This document shows, in pieces, positions 1 to 5,933 of a stretch of DNA of 5,933 bases; position 1 is the stretch's first letter, and each line of letters opens with the position of its first letter. The DNA is taken from assembly GCA_030039655.1 (NCBI GenBank), contig JASHVC010000544.1:1-5933 (forward strand), given 5' to 3'. The notes beneath the pieces are model-generated. The model did not search any database. It was given only the letters and a program-made list of their open reading frames with translations, and was not told the DNA's origin. Origin of the DNA: Xanthobacteraceae bacterium. GTDB taxonomy: Bacteria; Pseudomonadota; Alphaproteobacteria; Rhizobiales; Xanthobacteraceae. The position numbers and the translations under genes are program-made.

Positions 1-1065
1 ACCAACACGGTGGGCGACTTCGTCATGATCAACGCCATGATGATTCAGCTTTACCAGCCGCTCAATTTCATGGGCATGGTGTATCGCGAGATCAAACAAG
101 CCGTAATCGACATCGAGAACATGTTCTCGATCCTGGCGCGCAAGCCGGAGATCGAGGACCGGCCGGATGCGAAGCCGGTAGCGGTGCGCGCCGGCACGAT
201 CCGTTTCGAAAACGTCTCGTTCGCCTACGAGCCGGCGCGACCGATCCTGCGCGGCTTGAGCTTCGACGTGGCGGCGGGCCACACCGTCGCCATCGTCGGC
301 CCGTCGGGCGCCGGCAAGTCCACGATCTCGCGCCTTCTGTTTCGCTTCTACGACATCACCGGCGGCCGCATTTTGATCGACGGCCAGGACATCTGCGATG
401 TCACGCAGTCTTCGCTGCGCGCCTCGATCGGCATGGTGCCCCAGGACACGGTGCTGTTTAACGACACCATCCGCTACAACATCCGCTACGGTCGCTGGGA
501 CGCAAGCGATGCCGAGGTTGAGGAGGCGGCGCGGCTTGCGCAGATCGACGGCTTCATCCGCCTCGCGCCTAAAGGCTACGAGACAGAAGTCGGCGAGCGC
601 GGCCTGAAACTTTCCGGTGGCGAGAAGCAGCGCGTTGCCATCGCTCGCACTATCCTCAAGGCGCCGCCGATCCTCGTGCTCGACGAGGCTACGTCAGCGC
701 TCGACAGCCACACTGAGCGCGACATTCAGGATGCGCTCGATCGCGTCGCCCGCAACCGCACCACTCTGGTGATCGCGCACCGGCTCTCGACCATCGTCGG
801 CGCCGACGAAATTCTCGTGCTCGACAAGGGCGTGATCGTCGAGCGCGGCACCCACAATCAATTGCTGGCCCATGGCGGCCTCTATGCCAGCATGTGGAAC
901 CGCCAGCGCGAGGCACAGATGGCGCGCGAGATTCTCGAAGGGACCGGCGAGGAAGCGGCGGCGCCCAACCGCAATCCCCCTCAGCTGGAGGGCGAAGCTG
1001 CCGTGTCGAATCCCAACACAACGCCGGAGGCCGAGCAGGCATTCGCCGCCGCCGAAGCGGAGTAG
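1..1065 (+). CDS. Atm1-like ABC exporter, fused permease/ATPase (5' truncated by window edge)
   Basis: This is the C-terminal 354 residues of a half-size ABC exporter with fused membrane and ATPase domains. The reading frame is open to base 1, so the GTG at position 10 is probably an internal Val. The first ~40 codons (VGDFVMIN...QLYQPLNF...VYREIKQ) match the last membrane helix and linker typical of the Atm1/HMT1 (ABCB7-like) subfamily, which exports glutathione-linked sulfur or metal species in characterised members. The nucleotide-binding domain starts near codon 66. It has an A-loop Tyr76, Walker [10 protein letters not shown] (codons 100-108), Q-loop Gln148, signature LSGGEKQR (from codon 204), Walker B ILVLDE (224-229) and switch His260, so the ATPase looks intact. 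After the domain comes a ~50-residue Ala/Glu/Pro-rich tail of unknown role. The stop is TAG at 1063-1065. The family call is strong, but the substrate is inferred only from the subfamily. An MsbA-type exporter is less likely given the linker sequence. Confidence 0.93.
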   Translation, partial: TNTVGDFVMINAMMIQLYQPLNFMGMVYREIKQAVIDIENMFSILARKPEIEDRPDAKPVAVRAGTIRFENVSFAYEPARPILRGLSFDVAAGHTVAIVGPSGAGKSTISRLLFRFYDITGGRILIDGQDICDVTQSSLRASIGMVPQDTVLFNDTIRYNIRYGRWDASDAEVEEAARLAQIDGFIRLAPKGYETEVGERGLKLSGGEKQRVAIARTILKAPPILVLDEATSALDSHTERDIQDALDRVARNRTTLVIAHRLSTIVGADEILVLDKGVIVERGTHNQLLAHGGLYASMWNRQREAQMAREILEGTGEEAAAPNRNPPQLEGEAAVSNPNTTPEAEQAFAAAEAE

Positions 1066-1172
1066 TTTCCTGTCATGGCCTGCGCCAACGGGCGTCCAGT
1101 AAACGCGGCTGCGAAATAAATCTTACGGTGCGGTGTCTACTGGATCATCGCCCTTGGCGGATGACGACACCC

Positions 1173-1179
1173 GGAGAAG
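1173..1179 (+). promoter_or_regulatory. Shine-Dalgarno site of psd
   Basis: The purine-rich string GGAGAAG ends 8 bases before the ATG at 1188 and selects that start. An in-frame ATG at 1161, nine codons upstream, has no comparable site in front of it. Confidence 0.6.
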
Positions 1180-1187
1180 CTCATTTC

Positions 1188-1889
1188 ATGTCCGTCCTCA
1201 ACTCCATCCGCTCGCAGCTCGCGCCGATCCACCCGGAGGGCTACCCGTTTGTTGGCGTGGCCGTGCTCGCGACTCTCGTCTTACTCTGGATGTGGCCGTT
1301 GCTCGGCTGGCTCGCCGTGTTCGCCACCGTGTGGTGCGCCTATTTCTTTCGCGATCCGCCGCGCGTGACGCCGGTGCGCGAGGGCATCGTGGTGGCGCCG
1401 GCCGATGGGCGCGTCAGCCAGGTTGCCAACGTCATACCGCCGCAAGAGCTGGCGCTCGGCGAACGGGCGCTGCCGCGTATTTCCATCTTCATGAGCGTGT
1501 TCGACTGCCACGTGAACCGCAGCCCGGTGGCCGGGCGCATCGAGCGCATCGTCTATCGGGCCGGCAAATTCCTCAGCGCCGATCTCGACAAGGCGAGTGA
1601 GGACAATGAGCGCAACGCATTCGTCATTGCCACCAACGGTGGCCAGCGCTTCGGAGTGATCCAGATCGCCGGCCTTGTTGCTCGCCGCATCGTGCCGTTC
1701 GTGCGCGAAGGCGAGGCGGTCGCTGCCGGCCAGCGCATCGGCATGATTCGGTTTGGCTCGCGGGTTGACGTCTATTTGCCCGAGGGCGCGCGGCCTCTGG
1801 TCGCCGAGGGGCAGACCGCGATCGCCGGCGAGACCGCGCTCGCCGATCTAATCTCCGCTGAGCCAGGGCCGGCGTTCCGGGTGACGTAA
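1188..1889 (+). CDS. psd: Phosphatidylserine decarboxylase proenzyme, short alphaproteobacterial type
   Basis: This enzyme converts phosphatidylserine to phosphatidylethanolamine at the cytoplasmic membrane, using a pyruvoyl group made by self-cleavage. The protein has 233 residues. It has a hydrophobic N-terminal segment (about residues 20-50, GVAVLATLVLLWMWPLLGWL...) for membrane anchoring, then YFFRDPPR, APADGRV, and ISIFMSVFDCHVNRSPVAGRIE, which are conserved in the short PSD-A group. The cleavage site is the Gly-Ser pair in RFGSR at bases 1755-1760. Ser191 would become the pyruvoyl residue, giving a beta chain of ~190 and an alpha chain of ~43 residues. The frame stays open upstream to 894, but that stretch overlaps the ABC gene. 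The start at 1188 follows a good ribosome site and fits the expected family length of about 230. The gap to the ABC gene is 122 nt and the gap to pssA is 103 nt. The pairing with pssA, the preceding enzyme of the pathway, supports the call. Confidence 0.96.
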   Translation: MSVLNSIRSQLAPIHPEGYPFVGVAVLATLVLLWMWPLLGWLAVFATVWCAYFFRDPPRVTPVREGIVVAPADGRVSQVANVIPPQELALGERALPRISIFMSVFDCHVNRSPVAGRIERIVYRAGKFLSADLDKASEDNERNAFVIATNGGQRFGVIQIAGLVARRIVPFVREGEAVAAGQRIGMIRFGSRVDVYLPEGARPLVAEGQTAIAGETALADLISAEPGPAFRVT

Positions 1890-1992
1890 GATATCGTTAA
1901 CCCCGTAGACATCTTCGCGCATCCTTTAGGGCCTCTTGGCCGGCACGGACCTCGCATGGAAGGTCTTGCGGAAAAACGCTATATTGTCGGCT

Positions 1993-2904
1993 ATGGCGAT
2001 GAATCAGCCAGGATTTGACCGTCCCCGCCGGCGGGGTCTGCGCCCGCGTCTGCGGGACCGGCGATTCCGCCGTATTCCGGCGCGCGTTCTGGTGCCGAAC
2101 GTCATCACGTTGCTGGCGCTTTGTGCAGGCCTAACCGCTATCCGTATGGCGTCCGAGGGCAACTACACTTTTGCGCTCTACGCAATTGTGTTCGCTGCAA
2201 TTCTCGACGGCATCGATGGCCGCCTGGCGCGGTTCCTCAAGGGCACTTCGCGCTTCGGCGCTGAGCTCGACAGCCTCGCCGACTTCGTCAATTTCGGCGT
2301 TGCGCCGGCACTCATCATTTATTTTTGGGGTCTGCATGACTTGAAGTCGGGGGGCTGGATAGCCGCCATGGCTTTTGCCATTTGCGCCGGCCTCCGCCTC
2401 GCCCGCTTCAACGTCATGCTGGACGATCCGGAGCGGCCGGCGTGGGCGAGCAATTTTTTCGTCGGCATGCCGGCACCCGCAGGCGCTATCACGGTGCTGC
2501 TGCCGATCTACGCCTCCTTTCTTGGTGTTCCCCGCGGACTGTGGCTGACGTGGCTGACGCTGTTCTACACGCTTGGCATCGCCTCGCTGATGGTGTCACG
2601 GCTGCCGGTTTTTTCCGGCAAGCGCATCGGCACGCGGGTGCCGCCCGAGATGGTCGGGCGGCTCATTCTTATTGTTGTCCTCTTCTTTGCCATTCTTATC
2701 GCTTATCCGTGGGAACTCCTCACGGCGGGTACGCTGGCCTATCTGGCGAGCCTGCCGTTCGGATGGCTCTCGTATCGCGAATATGAACGAAGATCGCGCC
2801 AGAACAAGGCTGAGGCGGCACCGGTCGCCACGCAATCTCCTCCGCTTGCGGCAAGCCTCACGCAGCCGCCCGACGGCGAAGATCGTCCTTCGCGCCTCAA
2901 CTAG
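1993..2904 (+). CDS. pssA: CDP-diacylglycerol--serine O-phosphatidyltransferase
   Basis: This integral membrane enzyme condenses CDP-diacylglycerol with L-serine to form phosphatidylserine and CMP, the substrate of the neighbouring Psd. The CDP-alcohol phosphotransferase signature is complete: D72-GI-D75-G76-RL-A79-R80, eight residues, G89-AEL-D93-SLA-D97 (numbering from the ATG at 1993). All four metal/catalytic aspartates are present. The N-terminus is Arg-rich and basic (RPRRRGLRPRLRDRRFRRIP). About seven or eight hydrophobic segments follow, from VPNVITLLALCAGL to the LTAGTLAYLASLPFGWL helix, then a polar Pro-rich tail of ~40 residues. The frame is open back to a TTG at 1936, but ATG 1993 (303 aa) or ATG 1999 (301 aa) better fits the basic N-terminus expected of the family. 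Neither has a clear ribosome site, so the exact start is uncertain. The stop is TAG at 2902-2904. This is the type II (integral membrane) PssA, not the E. coli phospholipase-D-like type. Confidence 0.94.
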   Translation: MAMNQPGFDRPRRRGLRPRLRDRRFRRIPARVLVPNVITLLALCAGLTAIRMASEGNYTFALYAIVFAAILDGIDGRLARFLKGTSRFGAELDSLADFVNFGVAPALIIYFWGLHDLKSGGWIAAMAFAICAGLRLARFNVMLDDPERPAWASNFFVGMPAPAGAITVLLPIYASFLGVPRGLWLTWLTLFYTLGIASLMVSRLPVFSGKRIGTRVPPEMVGRLILIVVLFFAILIAYPWELLTAGTLAYLASLPFGWLSYREYERRSRQNKAEAAPVATQSPPLAASLTQPPDGEDRPSRLN

Positions 2905-2947
2905 CTGAACCGCGTCGCACGCGTACGCAACGACCGCCGGAGTTGTT

Positions 2948-4546
2948 ATGGCAGGTGGCAAAGCGCTTGGCATTCCAATCGGCCGCCGCGCCTTTCTGGC
3001 AGCTGGCGCGGCGTCGCTCGCCGCGCCGGCCTTTGTGCGGACGGCGTTGGGCGATGGCCAACGCTTCACATTAAAACTGCACCACGCGCTTTCATCGGTG
3101 TCGTGTGCGCATGTGAACTTTTTGGTGCCGTGGGCGCGTGCGGTGGAAGCGCAGGCCGGCGGACGCATCCGCATCGACATTTTTCCATCGATGCAGCTCG
3201 GCGGACAGCCCGTGGAATTGTTCGACCAGGCGCGCGACAAAGTCGCCGATATCGTCTGGACGCGGCCCAGCGAGACGCCAGGCCGCTTTCCCAGGGTCGA
3301 GTTGTTTGATCTGCCGTTCGTGCCGCCGCGCCGCGCCTTGGTTGGCTCCAAGGCCATCGAGGATTTCTTCGCCGAGAATCTGAACGAGGAATTCCGTGAA
3401 GTTCACCCGATCTGTTTCTCGTGCTCGGACCGCGGCGTCCTCCATACCAATCGCCCAGTGCAGACACCTGACGATCTGAAGGGTCTGCGGCTCGACGTAC
3501 GCACCCGTTTTACATGGGAAGCGGTGCAAGCGCTGGGCGCGAATTCCATGCTCATGCCGAGCGCGCAGCTGCCGCTGGCGATCACGCGCCATATCGTGGA
3601 CGGCAGCGTTTTGCCTTGGAACATGGCGCCGGCGCTGAAGCTTTATGATTTGCTCAAGGTGCACACGGATTTTGCCGATTACTCGCTCAGCACGACAACG
3701 TTCGTGCTGGCGATGAACAAGGCGGCCTATGACGGCCTGCCGGCCGATCTGAAAAAGGTCATCGACGACAATTCCGGCCAGGTTGCCGCCGGCATGGCCG
3801 GCACCATGTGGGATCTGCAAGCCAGCAGCGTGATCGACATGGTGAGCCGCCGCGGTGACCCGATCGTGACCCTTGCACCCGACGCCGTCGAGCCCTGGCG
3901 CAAAGCCACCGAGCCGGTGATCAATACGTGGCTGAGGCAGATGAAGGCGCGCAAGATCGACGGCGAAAAGCTGTTGGCAAGCGCGCGCACGCTGTTTGAC
4001 AAATACGCCGGCGAACCGGAGCCGCAGCCGCCACGCCCGCCGCAACCCGAGCAGCCGCCCGCGGAAGCCAAGGCCGAGCCCACTCCGCCGCCGAAGGCGG
4101 GAGGCCCGATCGGCGGGCCGGGAGCGCCGGCGCCTGCAACCCAAGTGGCCGTGGCAACGCCCGCACCGAGCCCGGAGCCGACCCATCACTGGTGGCAGTT
4201 CTGGAAATCCGCATCGGCGCCCGCGTCGCCCGCCACAGCGGCGGTGCCTGCTGCGGCGCCTGCACCGACAGAGACCACCCATTGGTGGCAGTTCTGGAAA
4301 TCCGCTTCGGCGCCCGCGCCTACGCCACCTGCCGCGCCTCCCGTGTTAGCCGTTACGCCTTCACCTCCCACAATCCCCGCAGCGGCTGCGCCTCCGACGC
4401 CGGCTGCCGCATCCCCAGCGCCGATACCGCCGACGCCATCACCACCGGCCGCAGCCGCGATCGTTCAGCCTCCGCCACCCGCGCCCGCGGCGCCAGCAAC
4501 CCCGGCGCCACCGCCACCACTTAAAACGCTCGATATTCCATTGTGA
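2948..4546 (+). CDS. DctP-like TRAP solute-binding protein with long Pro/Ala-rich C-terminal extension
   Basis: The protein has 532 residues. The N-terminus has a twin-arginine-like export signal, GRRAFLA at residues 12-18, followed by a hydrophobic Ala-rich stretch and a probable cleavage region near residue 35, so it likely acts in the periplasm. Residues ~40-350 resemble the DctP/TRAP solute receptor fold: FTLKLHHALSS, a GGRIRIDIFPSMQLGG segment, DLKGLRLDVRTR (179-187, the region of the conserved ligand-binding Arg) and ALGANSMLMPSAQLPLAITRHIVDG. Such receptors bind mostly carboxylates and pass them to a DctQM permease. No permease gene is visible here, so the ligand is unknown. From residue 355 to the end the sequence is ~178 residues of Pro/Ala-rich low complexity with two HWWQFWKSASAPA copies, whereas typical DctP proteins end near residue 330-350. 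A GGAG at 2939-2942 precedes the ATG at good spacing. The gene follows pssA by 43 nt and may be co-transcribed with it. The domain call is strong, but the function of the tail is unknown. Confidence 0.87.
   Translation: MAGGKALGIPIGRRAFLAAGAASLAAPAFVRTALGDGQRFTLKLHHALSSVSCAHVNFLVPWARAVEAQAGGRIRIDIFPSMQLGGQPVELFDQARDKVADIVWTRPSETPGRFPRVELFDLPFVPPRRALVGSKAIEDFFAENLNEEFREVHPICFSCSDRGVLHTNRPVQTPDDLKGLRLDVRTRFTWEAVQALGANSMLMPSAQLPLAITRHIVDGSVLPWNMAPALKLYDLLKVHTDFADYSLSTTTFVLAMNKAAYDGLPADLKKVIDDNSGQVAAGMAGTMWDLQASSVIDMVSRRGDPIVTLAPDAVEPWRKATEPVINTWLRQMKARKIDGEKLLASARTLFDKYAGEPEPQPPRPPQPEQPPAEAKAEPTPPPKAGGPIGGPGAPAPATQVAVATPAPSPEPTHHWWQFWKSASAPASPATAAVPAAAPAPTETTHWWQFWKSASAPAPTPPAAPPVLAVTPSPPTIPAAAAPPTPAAASPAPIPPTPSPPAAAAIVQPPPPAPAAPATPAPPPPLKTLDIPL
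4010..4543 (+). other. Low-complexity Pro/Ala-rich C-terminal domain of the TRAP binding protein
   Basis: This segment encodes residues 355-532, made mostly of Pro and Ala with some Thr, Ser, Glu and Gln. It begins right after the last DctP-like helix (LFDKYAG) with EPEPQPPRPPQPEQPPAEAK, passes through a Gly-rich patch (GGPIGGPGAP), then the two Trp-rich units, and ends in long Pro/Ala runs before KTLDIPL. It resembles extended spacers of periplasmic proteins such as TonB in composition only. Disorder and an extended shape are inferred from composition. Confidence 0.8.
4181..4366 (+). repeat. Tandem pair of 93-bp units encoding the HWWQFWKSASAPA motif
   Basis: Two adjacent in-frame units (4181-4273 and 4274-4366) each encode 31 residues that start with Thr and carry HWWQFWKSASAPA (residues 414-426 and 445-457). 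The 36-base cores at 4190-4225 and 4283-4318 differ at one base only, a synonymous change in an Ala codon (gca/gct). The remainder of each unit is diverged Pro/Ala-rich spacer. This looks like an internal duplication in which the aromatic core was kept and the spacer drifted. Confidence 0.85.
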
Positions 4547-4610
4547 GCGTTGCCGGCCGTCATCCTGACTGCGCAGCGAATTCTGATGCGGATGTCTATT
4601 CAGGGTTTGA

Positions 4611-5933
4611 CTAGGTGACGTCAGCCCGGGCGTCCACAATCGCTTGCCACACCCGGTAGGGCGTGCAAGGCGTGTCGATATGCCTGATGCCAAGCACCGA
4701 CAGTGCGTCGACGATGGCGTTTACGCCGGCTGATAGCGAGCCGACCGTTCCGGCCTCGCCGGCGCCCTTCACACCGAGCGGATTGGTCGGTGTTGGCACC
4801 GGATTGTCTTCGATCACGACGTTGCAGAAATTATCCGCCCGCGGCATGGCGTAATCCATGAACGAGCCGGCGAGAACCTGGCCGTCGTCGTCATAGCATT
4901 TGTCCTCCATCAGCACCTGCCCCATGCCCTGGGCGATGCCGCCCATGATCTGACCCTTGACCAGCATTGGGTTGATCACGGTGCCGACGTCATCCACCAC
5001 CCAATAGCCGACCATCTGCGTGCTGCCGGTCTCCGGATCGATCTCAACCTCGCAGACGTGACAGCCGTTGGGAAAATTGCCCGTGAGGGCACGATAGGTG
5101 CCCGTCTCATAAAGACCGGGCTCCATGCCGGCCGGCAGCTTGTCCAACTGGAACGCAACCTTTGCCAGCTCGTGGATGCCGACAGCGCGATCGGTGCCCG
5201 CGATGGTAAAGCAGCCATCCTTGAACTCGATGTCGCCTTCAGAAGCTTCCAACATGTGCGCCGCAAGTTTGCGGCCTTTGGCGATGATCTTGTCGCTAAC
5301 CAAGGTGATGGCGCCGCCGCTCATGGTGGTGGAGCGCGAGCCGCCGGTGCCCATGCCGAAGGCGACCGCATCAGTGTCCCCCTGGATGATCTTCACCCGC
5401 TTCGGGTCGATGCCCAATCGGTCGGCGAGGATCTGAGTCTGTATCGTGGCATGGCCTTGGCCATGCGAGATCGAGCCGGTCACCAATGTCAGGCCGCCGA
5501 GCGGATCGAAACGGATCTCGGCGGTCTCGTAGGTGGGGTCGGCGGCCTGCTCGATGGTGTTGGAGATACCGAGGCCGCGCAGCATGCCGCGCTTTGCCGC
5601 CTCCCGGCGCCGGGCCGCAAAGCCTTCCCAGTTCGCAAGCTTCATGGTGCGATCGAGGTTCTCCTCGAACTGCCCGCTGTCATAGGTGAAAGTGAGAGGC
5701 GTCTTATAAGGCATCGCCTGCGGCGGAATGGTGTTGCGCCGGCGCAGCTCGGCTGGATCGACATTCATCTGGTCGGCTGCAATGTCGATCAGCCGTTCAA
5801 TCATGTAGGAGGCTTCCGGCCTGCCGGCGCCGCGATAAGGTGACGTGCAGTGCGTGTTGGTGAGCATGCCGGAAACTTCCACGTGGAGCGCCGGCGTTGT
5901 GTAGGTGCCGACCACCGTGCCGATATTGACCAC
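4611..5933 (-). CDS. Xanthine dehydrogenase/CO dehydrogenase-family molybdopterin-binding large subunit (5' truncated by window edge)
   Basis: This is the C-terminal 440 residues of a CoxL-like molybdenum hydroxylase large subunit. Full-length relatives have about 770-800 residues, and the frame is open to the window edge, so the GTG codon there is probably internal. The subunit binds the Mo-cytosine/pterin cofactor and hydroxylates or oxidises a small substrate in complex with 2Fe-2S and FAD subunits, neither of which is visible here. Visible landmarks are the active-site loop PYRGAGR (bases 5820-5840), SHGQGHATIQTQ with a cofactor-contacting GQG (5454-5462), QGDTDAVAFGMGTGGSRSTTMSGGA, VDDVGTVINPMLVKGQI, and GVKGAGEAGT with the conserved catalytic Glu at 4755-4757. 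The loop is of the form II (AYRGAGR-like) kind, not the AYxCSFR of true form I CO dehydrogenase, so oxidation of CO is unlikely and the substrate is unknown. The stop is at 4611-4613. The gene converges on the TRAP protein gene across a 64-nt gap without an obvious terminator. Confidence 0.93.
   Translation of the reverse strand: MVNIGTVVGTYTTPALHVEVSGMLTNTHCTSPYRGAGRPEASYMIERLIDIAADQMNVDPAELRRRNTIPPQAMPYKTPLTFTYDSGQFEENLDRTMKLANWEGFAARRREAAKRGMLRGLGISNTIEQAADPTYETAEIRFDPLGGLTLVTGSISHGQGHATIQTQILADRLGIDPKRVKIIQGDTDAVAFGMGTGGSRSTTMSGGAITLVSDKIIAKGRKLAAHMLEASEGDIEFKDGCFTIAGTDRAVGIHELAKVAFQLDKLPAGMEPGLYETGTYRALTGNFPNGCHVCEVEIDPETGSTQMVGYWVVDDVGTVINPMLVKGQIMGGIAQGMGQVLMEDKCYDDDGQVLAGSFMDYAMPRADNFCNVVIEDNPVPTPTNPLGVKGAGEAGTVGSLSAGVNAIVDALSVLGIRHIDTPCTPYRVWQAIVDARADVT

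Noticed and set aside
894..1187. In-frame upstream extension of psd
   Set aside because: It overlaps the conserved ABC gene, would add 98 residues with no family similarity, and a good ribosome site favours the ATG at 1188.
1979..1985. CTATATT, resembling a -10 box just before pssA
   Set aside because: No acceptable -35 element lies 16-18 bases upstream, and it sits too close to the start codon to be convincing.
1936..1992. TTG start that would lengthen pssA by 19 residues
   Set aside because: The added residues do not look like a PssA N-terminus, and two ATG codons at 1993 and 1999 fit better.
2911..2923. Small hairpin CGCGT-CGC-ACGCG between pssA and the TRAP gene, a possible terminator
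   Set aside because: The stem has only five pairs and no T-run follows. In GC-rich DNA this is expected by chance.
3092..4282. Long 396-residue open frame on the minus strand opposite the TRAP receptor gene
   Set aside because: It is rich in Arg, Gly and Cys, has no recognisable motif, and lies entirely opposite a well-supported gene. GC-rich DNA commonly leaves the antisense frame open.
4547..4610. Gap between the convergent genes, checked for a bidirectional terminator
   Set aside because: I found no stem-loop with a flanking T-run on either strand.
4616..4623. Perfect 8-base palindrome TGACGTCA at the end of the molybdenum hydroxylase gene
   Set aside because: It lies within the last codons of the gene, is short, and has no second copy nearby, so chance is the simplest explanation.
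5058..5843. 261-residue open frame on the plus strand opposite the molybdenum hydroxylase gene
   Set aside because: The translated sequence matches no family I know and is a mirror of a clearly conserved coding region, so it is an antisense shadow.

Overview
The window is GC-rich DNA with dense coding and short intergenic gaps. The sequence style and gene set point to an alphaproteobacterium, most likely of the order Hyphomicrobiales (Bradyrhizobium/Rhodopseudomonas/Xanthobacteraceae-like). The main clues are an Atm1-type ABC exporter, a short (about 230-residue) phosphatidylserine decarboxylase, a PssA of the CDP-alcohol phosphotransferase type, a Tat-exported TRAP-type binding protein and a CoxL-like molybdenum hydroxylase. 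The taxonomic assignment is inference from recognised protein families, not from a search.

Layout. Positions 1-1065 (+) hold the C-terminal part of an Atm1-like ABC exporter whose start lies outside the window. Positions 1188-1889 (+) encode phosphatidylserine decarboxylase (psd) and 1993-2904 (+) encode CDP-diacylglycerol--serine O-phosphatidyltransferase (pssA). Positions 2948-4546 (+) encode a DctP-like TRAP solute-binding protein with a long Pro/Ala-rich C-terminal extension that carries two copies of a Trp-rich motif. Positions 4611-5933 (-) hold the C-terminal part of a molybdopterin-binding large subunit of the xanthine dehydrogenase/CO dehydrogenase family. It converges on the plus-strand genes and runs off the right edge.

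How the genes work together. PssA makes phosphatidylserine from CDP-diacylglycerol and serine, and Psd decarboxylates it to phosphatidylethanolamine, so the two adjacent genes form the complete PE branch. The upstream exporter and the downstream binding protein lie on the same strand with gaps of 122 and 43 nt, but no sequence evidence ties their function to lipid synthesis. The molybdenum hydroxylase is a separate, convergent transcription unit. Its FeS and FAD subunits are not in the window.

I see no RNA genes, CRISPR array, insertion sequence, or convincing promoter or rho-independent terminator. No intergenic gap exceeds about 125 nt. Most of the window is ordinary housekeeping and metabolic content. 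The one unusual structure is the C-terminal extension of the TRAP binding protein, with its tandem 31-residue WWQFWK units.
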